DNA of 10,076 nucleotides, from the NCBI GenBank assembly GCA_020063075.1, contig JAGUVE010000029.1, positions 1 through 10,076 on the forward strand. Reading direction: 5' to 3'. Below the pieces are notes generated by a model. The model was not told the DNA's origin, ran no database searches, and worked only from the letters and a program-made list of their open reading frames with translations. Source of the DNA: Parcubacteria group bacterium. GTDB lineage: Bacteria; Patescibacteriota; Minisyncoccia; Minisyncoccales; JAGUVE01. Made by a program: the position numbers and the translations under genes. Below are positions 6,242 to 10,076 of the stretch, piece by piece (the first letter of the stretch is position 1; each line of letters starts with the position of its first letter).

Positions 6242-8022
6242 AATTTTCGGAATATACAAAAAAAAGCATTGACGAAGTTTTCACGGGCTTGGAAAGCGGG
6301 GAATCGGGACTTTCGGAAAAGGAAGCCGCCTTGCGTCTGTCAACCTTTGGTTTAAATGAAGTTAAAACCGAAGGGAGTAAATTCCTTGATGTTTTTTTAA
6401 GGCAATTTAAGTCGCCTTTTTTTTATCTTCTTTTTTTCGCTTCATTACTCGCTTTTTTAATCGGGGAAAGAATTGACGGTTTTGCAATCCTATTTTTTGT
6501 TTTTATAAATATCATTTTGGGGTTTTTTCAGGAATTCAGGGCGGAAAGAGCCGTTTTGCTTTTAAAGAAATATCTGCCTTCAAAAATAAGGCTCTTGAGG
6601 GATGGGCTGGAGAAAGCCGTTGAGAAAAAATTCCTGGTTAAGGGAGACATTGTTATGCTGGAAGCCGGCAACACAGTACCCGCCGATTTGCGGCTAATAA
6701 AGGTTGAAAATTTTTTGATTGATGAATCGGTTTTGACCGGAGAGTCCGCTCCCGTTTCTAAAATTTACCAACCGCTTTCAAAGGAAGCCGCAGAAATTTT
6801 TGAAGCTCGCAATATCGCTTTTGGCGGAACTTCAGTTGTTTCCGGAGAGGCAAAAGGAATAGTCATCGGGACGGCAAGAGAAATGGTTTTTGGCGAAATC
6901 GCGAAATTAGCGACAGGTATTGTAAAAGAAAGCATTTATGAAAATGACCTTCTAAGATTCAGCAAAATTGTCTTAAGAATAGTTCTGGTTACGATTCTTT
7001 TTGTTTTTATCCTTAATTTAATAATTAAGGGGAATGAAAATTTATTTGAGTTTTCAATTTTTTCCGTTGCCTTAATAGTAAGCATTCTTCCCGAAGCCCT
7101 GCCGACAGTGGTAACTTTCGCTTTTTCCCAGGGCGCTTTAAAATTGGCGAAAAAGAAGGTGGTGGTAAAACGGCTTTCTGCGGTCAATGATTTGGGCAAT
7201 ATAGAAATTCTATGCACCGACAAAACCGGGACACTAACTGAAAATAAGCTTGAATTGGAGGAGGTTTTTGCTAAAGACAAAGAAAAATGTTTATTATACG
7301 GCCTTTTATCCTCTCCTTACCTCAAAGAAGAAATTGAGTCATCTTTGAACCCTTTTGATTTGGCCCTTTTCAACAAGGCGCCGAAAAATATTTTGCCCGA
7401 CTTGAAAAAACTTAGAGCGCTGTCAGAAATTTCTTTTGACTCGTTCAGGATGAGAAATAGCGTTCTCATCCAAGAACAAGACAAGCCCGGTAGTGAATTT
7501 TCGACCGGCTTTGCCGTATTATCCCGACGAAGTCGGGATGTCGAAAATCTACTACCGGGCAAGGGCAAAATTTTAATCGTTAAAGGGGCGCCAGAAATTA
7601 TTTTGAAAATCTCTTCCAACTTCGGGAATTTAAACAGGCAAAAATTAGAGAAAGAACTAAAAAAAGAAGGCAACCTTGGCAGAAGAACTTTAGCCGTTGG
7701 CTTTAAGGAATTCAGCCAAAATACTTATTCAGAAAGCGACGAAAAGGACCTGACTTTCCTCGGCTATTTTTCTTTTCGCGACCATCTAAAAGAAACCGCG
7801 AAAGAATCAATTCAATTAGCCAAAAAATTGGGAGTAAAGATTAAAATTTTGACCGGCGACAGCAAAGAAGTAGCAGGGCAGGTTGGAAAAGAAATCGGAT
7901 TAATTGAAGACCCTCAAAAAGTTATTTTAGGCGAAACATTGGAGTCAATCAAAGAAAACGACCTTTTTTCCGCCTGCGAGAAATTTTCTGTTTTTGCACG
8001 GCTCTCCAACGACAAAGTATAA
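6238..8022 (+). CDS. MgtA-like P-type ATPase, N-terminal and catalytic part (frameshifted gene)
   Basis: This part holds the cation-ATPase N-domain (LSEKEAALRLSTFGLNEV), M1-M4, and the actuator loop with LTGES at 166-170. The M4 motif is ILPEALPTVV (Pro285-Pro289). The phosphorylation site is CTDKTGTLT (Asp328), the nucleotide-binding domain has KGAPE (449-453), and TGD is at 539-541. PEALP followed by AKKKVVVKRLSAVNDLGNIEILCTDKTG, plus the C-terminal part downstream, point to the P-IIIB (Mg2+-importing MgtA/B) class. The reading frame breaks at the FARLS...KY hinge near 8014-8022, and the rest continues in another frame. Residues 417-441 are encoded by an inserted palindromic element that leaves the frame open. 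The start overlaps the previous stop as ATGA, and AGGA lies just upstream. Without correction of the frameshift the product lacks the hinge and M5-M10 and could not transport. Confidence 0.85.
   Translation: MKFSEYTKKSIDEVFTGLESGESGLSEKEAALRLSTFGLNEVKTEGSKFLDVFLRQFKSPFFYLLFFASLLAFLIGERIDGFAILFFVFINIILGFFQEFRAERAVLLLKKYLPSKIRLLRDGLEKAVEKKFLVKGDIVMLEAGNTVPADLRLIKVENFLIDESVLTGESAPVSKIYQPLSKEAAEIFEARNIAFGGTSVVSGEAKGIVIGTAREMVFGEIAKLATGIVKESIYENDLLRFSKIVLRIVLVTILFVFILNLIIKGNENLFEFSIFSVALIVSILPEALPTVVTFAFSQGALKLAKKKVVVKRLSAVNDLGNIEILCTDKTGTLTENKLELEEVFAKDKEKCLLYGLLSSPYLKEEIESSLNPFDLALFNKAPKNILPDLKKLRALSEISFDSFRMRNSVLIQEQDKPGSEFSTGFAVLSRRSRDVENLLPGKGKILIVKGAPEIILKISSNFGNLNRQKLEKELKKEGNLGRRTLAVGFKEFSQNTYSESDEKDLTFLGYFSFRDHLKETAKESIQLAKKLGVKIKILTGDSKEVAGQVGKEIGLIEDPQKVILGETLESIKENDLFSACEKFSVFARLSNDKV
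7485..7560. repeat. Palindromic element copy A, inside the ATPase gene
   Basis: The arms GCCCGGTAGTGAATTTTCGA (7485-7504) and TCGAAAATCTACTACCGGGC (7541-7560) pair at 18 of 20 positions, the mismatch being the GA/AG pair seen in the other copies. The loop contains a second perfect stem, ATCCCGAC-GAA-GTCGGGAT (7521-7539). AAG lies directly on both sides (7483-7485 and 7561-7563). The element plus one flanking repeat is 78 bp, a multiple of three. Removing it gives EQDKGKILIVKGAPE, the normal ATPase loop. Confidence 0.8.
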
Positions 8023-8827
8023 AATAATAAAGGCGCTCTCTCAAAAATATGAAGTTGGATTTTTGGGCGAAGGAATAAACGACGCCCCCTCTTTGAAAGC
8101 CGCTCATCTGGCAATTGCCGTTGACAGCGCGGCTGATGTTTCAAAAGAGGTTTCAGATATAATTTTGTTGAAACGAGACCTTAAGGTCATAATAGACGGC
8201 ATCATAGTCGGGAGGAATATTTTTTCCAATATCAATAAATACATAAAATGCACCATTTCTTCCAATTTTGGAAATTTTTATTCCATTGCCGCAATTTCGC
8301 TCTTTTTGCCGTTTTTGCCCATGTTTCCCAGTCAGATTTTGTTGGTTAATCTTTTGTCCGACTTTCCCTTAATTGCGGTTGCCTCAGATAAAGTTGATAT
8401 TGAAGAACTAAAGAAGCCAAAATTATACCGATTAAATAAATTTATTTTCCTTATTTTTCTTCTGGCCCTGGTAAGCACTGTTTTTGATTTTGTCTTTTTT
8501 GGAATTTTCCGCAAAGCCGGAGCCCCGACACTCCAAACGCTTTGGTTTATTGAAAGCATATTGACCGAAATCTTTCTCATTTACTCCATCAGAAGTCAGC
8601 GTTTTTTCCTCAAGGCCCGAGTTCCCAGCATTCCCTTAATCGCCATTTCTTTTTTAGCCGTTTTTCTGACGATTTTTATTCCATTTTCAAATTTTGGAAA
8701 GGATTTATTTCATTTTGTTTCGCCGCCTCTTTATTCCCTTTTAATCGTTTTCTTTTTGATTTTTAATTATTTTGCGGTCAGCGAAATTGTAAAATTGATT
8801 TACTTTCGTTTCCGAAAACCAATATAG
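8015..8827 (+). CDS. MgtA-like P-type ATPase, C-terminal part (out of frame with the first part)
   Basis: Homology resumes here as KYKIIKALSQKYEVGFLGEGINDAPSLKAAHLAIAVDSA, the hinge region that follows FARLS in P-type ATPases. The open frame runs back to a TTG at 7994, but those extra codons read nonsense relative to the family, and there is no convincing start site or Shine-Dalgarno. IKCTISSNFGNFYSIA, FLPFLPMFPSQILLVNLL and a hydrophobic tail with about four further helices match M5-M10 of MgtA-type pumps. The canonical hinge TGDGxND reads LGEGIND, with Glu in place of the first Asp. Restoring two bases at the A-run 8014-8016 would give RLSNDKKYKIIKAL with family spacing. The pump is therefore either a recent pseudogene, an assembly or sequencing error, or recoded during expression. 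Confidence 0.8.
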   Translation, partial: KYKIIKALSQKYEVGFLGEGINDAPSLKAAHLAIAVDSAADVSKEVSDIILLKRDLKVIIDGIIVGRNIFSNINKYIKCTISSNFGNFYSIAAISLFLPFLPMFPSQILLVNLLSDFPLIAVASDKVDIEELKKPKLYRLNKFIFLIFLLALVSTVFDFVFFGIFRKAGAPTLQTLWFIESILTEIFLIYSIRSQRFFLKARVPSIPLIAISFLAVFLTIFIPFSNFGKDLFHFVSPPLYSLLIVFFLIFNYFAVSEIVKLIYFRFRKPI

Positions 8828-8901
8828 AAAATTTTTAATTTACAATTTTCAATTTTCAATGAATTTTCAATGATTTAATTTTCAATTAAGCTTAGAGCGA
8901 A
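8828..8901. repeat. AT-rich spacer with four AATTTTCAA words
   Basis: Directly after the ATPase stop, AATTTTCAA occurs at 8844, 8851, 8862 and 8877, embedded in A/T-only sequence. There is no ORF and no strong hairpin. Similar words in the opposite sense (TTGAAAATT-like, GAATTTTGAAT) fill 3790-3905. This looks like low-complexity intergenic filler rather than a regulatory array. Confidence 0.5.
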
Positions 8902-9047
8902 GGCAGAATTGTCTTAGGTTGACACCCCAGTAGTAGAAGCTTCGCTTCACTACGGGACTTCGCTTCGCAGCCGATGGCGTGCCTGCCCCGTAGGGAAACC
9001 GAAGGTTTCTCCTTCGGGGTCAACCTTAGGCAATCTGCCGAGCGATT
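8902..9047. repeat. Composite palindromic element copy D
   Basis: The outer arms are GGCAGAATTGTCTTAGGTTG plus AC (8902-8923) and GTCAACCTTAGGCAATCTGC plus C (9019-9039), imperfectly complementary with one gap. Inside are two further stems: CCCAGTAGTAGAAGC / GCTTCACTACGGG (about 8925-8956), which is the core of the element family seen at 7485, 9091 and 9921, and CCGAAGG-TTTCT-CCTTCGG (8999-9017). The right end, GGCAATCTGCCGAGCGATT (9029-9047), is shared in inverted orientation with 3760-3778. There is no ORF. The structure may be one repeat inserted within another. Confidence 0.6.
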
Positions 9048-9090
9048 GAATAACCTCCTGACCCCCCCTTTTTTTTGTCATACTGGACTT

Positions 9091-9172
9091 GCCCCGTAGT
9101 GAAATTTGGAATGTCTTCGGCATCGTAAGTGTTTTGCTCCGCAGAACACTTGTCCAAATTCTACTGCGGGGC
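9091..9172. repeat. Palindromic element copy C, intergenic
   Basis: The arms GCCCCGTAGTGAAATTTGGA (9091-9110) and TCCAAATTCTACTGCGGGGC (9153-9172) pair apart from a G-T type position and the characteristic GA/AG mismatch. The loop has its own 7-bp stem, AAGTGTT / AACACTT (9127-9133, 9145-9151). TTG flanks both sides (9089-9091 and 9173-9175). The element lies upstream of the ferredoxin promoter. It has no trailing T-run, so it is not an obvious terminator. Confidence 0.75.
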
Positions 9173-9185
9173 TTGCTTAAATATA

Positions 9186-9213
9186 TTGACTAAAAGGTAA
9201 AGTTTGGTAGAAT
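9186..9213 (+). promoter_or_regulatory. Candidate sigma-70-type promoter for the ferredoxin gene
   Basis: TTGACT (9186-9191) and TAGAAT (9208-9213) are separated by 16 nt. The expected start of transcription near 9220 leaves about 16 nt of untranslated leader before ATG 9236, with no Shine-Dalgarno in it. A second TAGAAT at 9215-9220 is too far from the -35. Confidence 0.55.
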
Positions 9214-9235
9214 GTAGAATAATAAAATAAAAAAT

Positions 9236-9424
9236 ATGGTAGTTAAAGTTGACCAAGAAAAATGCATTGGTTGCGGACTGTGCATTAACATATGTCCGGA
9301 GGTTTTTGAATTCAACGAGAACAATAAATCTCAGGTAAAGGCGGGAGCGGATTTTAAAAAGAACGAGAGGTGCATCAAAGAGTCGGTTCAGTCCTGTCCG
9401 GTGACGGCGATTGAAACGGAATAA
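9236..9424 (+). CDS. Monocluster [4Fe-4S] ferredoxin
   Basis: The 62-residue protein has CIGCGLCINICP (Cys10, 13, 16, 20) and a later SCPVTAIE (Cys54), with Cys46 between. It matches the short Thermotoga/Pyrococcus-type ferredoxins. In these, three N-terminal cysteines and the last CP cysteine hold one [4Fe-4S] cluster, and the other two cysteines (here Cys20 and Cys46) can form a disulfide. It is a soluble one-electron carrier in the cytoplasm. It could exchange electrons with the fused hydrogenase, which has only one Fe-S cluster, but the genes are about 5.5 kb apart on opposite strands, so this is speculation. It has its own promoter candidate and ends 9 nt before the YbaK gene, suggesting co-transcription. 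Confidence 0.92.
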   Translation: MVVKVDQEKCIGCGLCINICPEVFEFNENNKSQVKAGADFKKNERCIKESVQSCPVTAIETE

Positions 9425-9433
9425 TTTTGAATT

Positions 9434-9700
9434 ATGCCAATTTCAAAAAAGCTGATAAATCTTTTTGAAAAGAGCAAAGTTAAATACGAAGTAATTAAGC
9501 ACCGAACCGTTTTTACGGCTTATGACAAGGCGCAGACCCTGAAAGTTCCCGAAAAAATCTTGGGGAAAACTTTGGTTATAAATTTTGACCTGCGAGGCGA
9601 GGCAGGCAAAAAATTTGGCCTGGTTTTAATTCCGGCCAATAAAAACCTTGCTAAAGAAAAATTTAGAAAATTAGCTAAAGCAAAAAAATTGATTTCGTAA
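9434..9700 (+). CDS. YbaK/ProX-type aminoacyl-tRNA deacylase, N-terminal part (split gene)
   Basis: The 88 residues cover the first half of the YbaK/EbsC fold: VKYEVIKHRTVFTAYDKAQTLKVPEKILGKTLVI, with Lys45 at the position of the conserved functional lysine of this family, followed by FGLVLIPANKNL. These proteins hydrolyse mischarged tRNAs such as Cys- or Ala-tRNAPro. The frame ends at TAA 9698-9700. The rest of the domain continues one frame over from about 9688 as IDFVKEIWMKKNLKGVKVGAV. The switch point is the run of seven A at 9682-9688, read A AAA AAA, in the phase of a -1 slippery heptamer. Joined, the protein would be about 164 residues before the repeat-derived tail, a normal family length. 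Confidence 0.8.
   Translation: MPISKKLINLFEKSKVKYEVIKHRTVFTAYDKAQTLKVPEKILGKTLVINFDLRGEAGKKFGLVLIPANKNLAKEKFRKLAKAKKLIS
9682..9688 (+). other. Heptameric A-run at the YbaK frame switch
   Basis: Codons GCA AAA AAA TTG place A_AAA_AAA in the phase needed for -1 ribosomal slippage; polymerase slippage adding one A would have the same effect. Either joins the two halves as KAKKIDFVKEIW. A simple one-base deletion or assembly error is equally compatible. No clear downstream stimulatory hairpin was seen, but AAAGGAG lies 10 nt downstream. Confidence 0.4.
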
Positions 9701-9705
9701 AGGAG
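9699..9705 (+). promoter_or_regulatory. Strong Shine-Dalgarno before the second YbaK half
   Basis: AAAGGAG overlaps the TAA of the first half and ends 6 nt before ATG 9712. It is the best Shine-Dalgarno in the window, where most genes have weak sites or none. It would allow independent, coupled translation of the C-terminal half. It could also be chance, since the same bases read VKE in the frame of the intact gene. Confidence 0.5.
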
Positions 9706-9711
9706 ATATGG

Positions 9712-9972
9712 ATGAAGAAAAACTTAAAAGGAGTTAAGGTTGGCGCAGTTCCTCCTTTTGGAAACCTCTGGGGACTGCCGACCTTTGTTGACAGAGCTTT
9801 ACTAAATCAGTCAAAAATTATCGCTAACAGCGGCGATTATAATTTTTCAATAAGGTTGAATCCAAAAGTTCTTAAAAAAGCAATACCGGATTTAGTTGCG
9901 GGAAATTTCAGTCAGCCAAAGCCCCGTAGTAGAATTTTGACTTGTTCCGCCCGAAAGCGGAACAAAAAATAG
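9712..9972 (+). CDS. YbaK/ProX-type deacylase, C-terminal part with repeat-derived tail
   Basis: The 86 residues contain KGVKVGAVPPFGNLWGLPTFVDRALL and the ANSGDYNFSIRLNPKVL stretch, the C-terminal half of the YbaK fold including its GxxPPFG signature. ATG 9712 has a strong Shine-Dalgarno. From about residue 71 (PRSRILTCSARKRNKK) the sequence is encoded by palindromic element copy B, not by the ancestral gene. Taking the element and one flanking AAAG out gives FSQPKK followed by TGA. It may work with the first half as two chains, as a fused product through frameshifting, or not at all. Confidence 0.75.
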   Translation: MKKNLKGVKVGAVPPFGNLWGLPTFVDRALLNQSKIIANSGDYNFSIRLNPKVLKKAIPDLVAGNFSQPKPRSRILTCSARKRNKK

Positions 9973-10003
9973 GCGTAGCCTTGTCAAAATTTCACTACGG
10001 GGC
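9921..10003. repeat. Palindromic element copy B, at the 3' end of the YbaK gene
   Basis: The arms are GCCCCGTAGTAGAATTTTGA plus C (9921-9941) and GTCAAAATTTCACTACGGGG plus C (9983-10003), pairing at 19 of 21 positions with the same AG/GA mismatch. The loop holds TGTTCCGC-CCGAAA-GCGGAACA (about 9943-9964). AAAG flanks the element at 9918-9921 and 10004-10007. The element supplies the last codons and stop of the YbaK fragment and separates it from the next start codon. Confidence 0.8.
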
Positions 10004-10009
10004 AAAGAA

Positions 10010-10076
10010 ATGAATTATTATCGCTTTTTCCACCCCTTTTACGAGCAGGCGGCAGAGGAGATGTGCAAAGATTGCA
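10010..10076 (+). CDS. Start of an unidentified gene (3' partial)
   Basis: An open frame from ATG 10010 reads MNYYRFFHPFYEQAAEEMCKDC and runs off the window. There is a possible CxxC at its end but too little to assign a family. Support comes from context: before copy B inserted, the ancestral YbaK stop TGA would have overlapped this ATG as ATGA, the same coupling seen at 6238. GGGG from the end of the repeat sits about 8 nt upstream and might now act as a Shine-Dalgarno. Confidence 0.45.
   Translation, partial: MNYYRFFHPFYEQAAEEMCKDC

Noticed and set aside
9062..9076. C-run then T-run (CCCCCCC TTTTTTTT) as an intrinsic terminator
   Set aside because: No stable hairpin ends directly before the T-run; the closest stem (copy D) ends more than 20 nt upstream.
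7485..10003. CRISPR array
   Set aside because: The repeats are palindromic, hundreds of bases apart, variable in sequence and partly inside genes; there is no regular repeat-spacer pattern and no cas gene.
1..10076. Alternative genetic code (TGA read as Gly, as in Gracilibacteria)
   Set aside because: TGA stops end the TPR gene (1809-1811) and the DUF6390-like gene (6239-6241) at sensible places with tight overlaps, and no in-frame TGA interrupts conserved motifs.

Overview
The window looks like a chromosomal piece of a bacterium with a streamlined genome, most likely of the Candidate Phyla Radiation (Patescibacteria, Parcubacteria-like). This is inferred from the O-antigen-ligase-like membrane protein with C-terminal TPRs, the low-GC and A-rich coding sequence, tight gene overlaps, mostly weak or absent Shine-Dalgarno sites, and AT-rich spacers built from AATTTTCAA-type words. 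TGA and TAA both act as stops, so the code appears standard (table 11). No rRNA or 16S-like marker is present, so the phylum is an inference.

Layout. (1) 3-1811: a 5'-truncated Wzy_C/O-antigen-ligase-like TPR protein, followed after 5 nt by hypC (1817-2053). (2) 2009-3688, minus strand: one polypeptide that fuses a single-cluster [NiFe]-hydrogenase small subunit to a complete large subunit. It ends exactly at the last nickel-site motif, with no C-terminal extension, and its tail overlaps hypC antisense. (3) 3689-3942: a divergent intergenic region with a candidate leaderless hydrogenase promoter and a segment bounded by 12-bp inverted repeats. (4) 3943-8827: an apparent operon of overlapping genes: an EamA-type exporter, a two-domain protein (N-half DUF6390-like, C-half DUF1122-like), and an MgtA-like P-type ATPase. 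The ATPase is broken by a frameshift and carries a 76-bp palindromic element in frame in its nucleotide-binding domain. (5) 8828-9235: a repeat-rich spacer with two more palindromic structures and a promoter. (6) 9236-10076: a monocluster ferredoxin, a YbaK-type aminoacyl-tRNA deacylase split in two frames, a further palindromic element at its 3' end, and the first codons of another gene.

Two themes stand out. The first is a hydrogen-metabolism locus: fused hydrogenase, HypC, a DUF6390-like protein (a family I recall near actinobacterial hydrogenase genes) and a ferredoxin that could be an electron partner. No diaphorase subunits or other Hyp proteins are visible. The second is a family of palindromic elements. 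Their ends are conserved (GCCCCGTAGT...ACTACGGGGC), their inner stems co-vary and their loops are unrelated. Three copies sit between short direct repeats. Computational removal of the copies in the ATPase and YbaK genes restores the expected reading frame in each.
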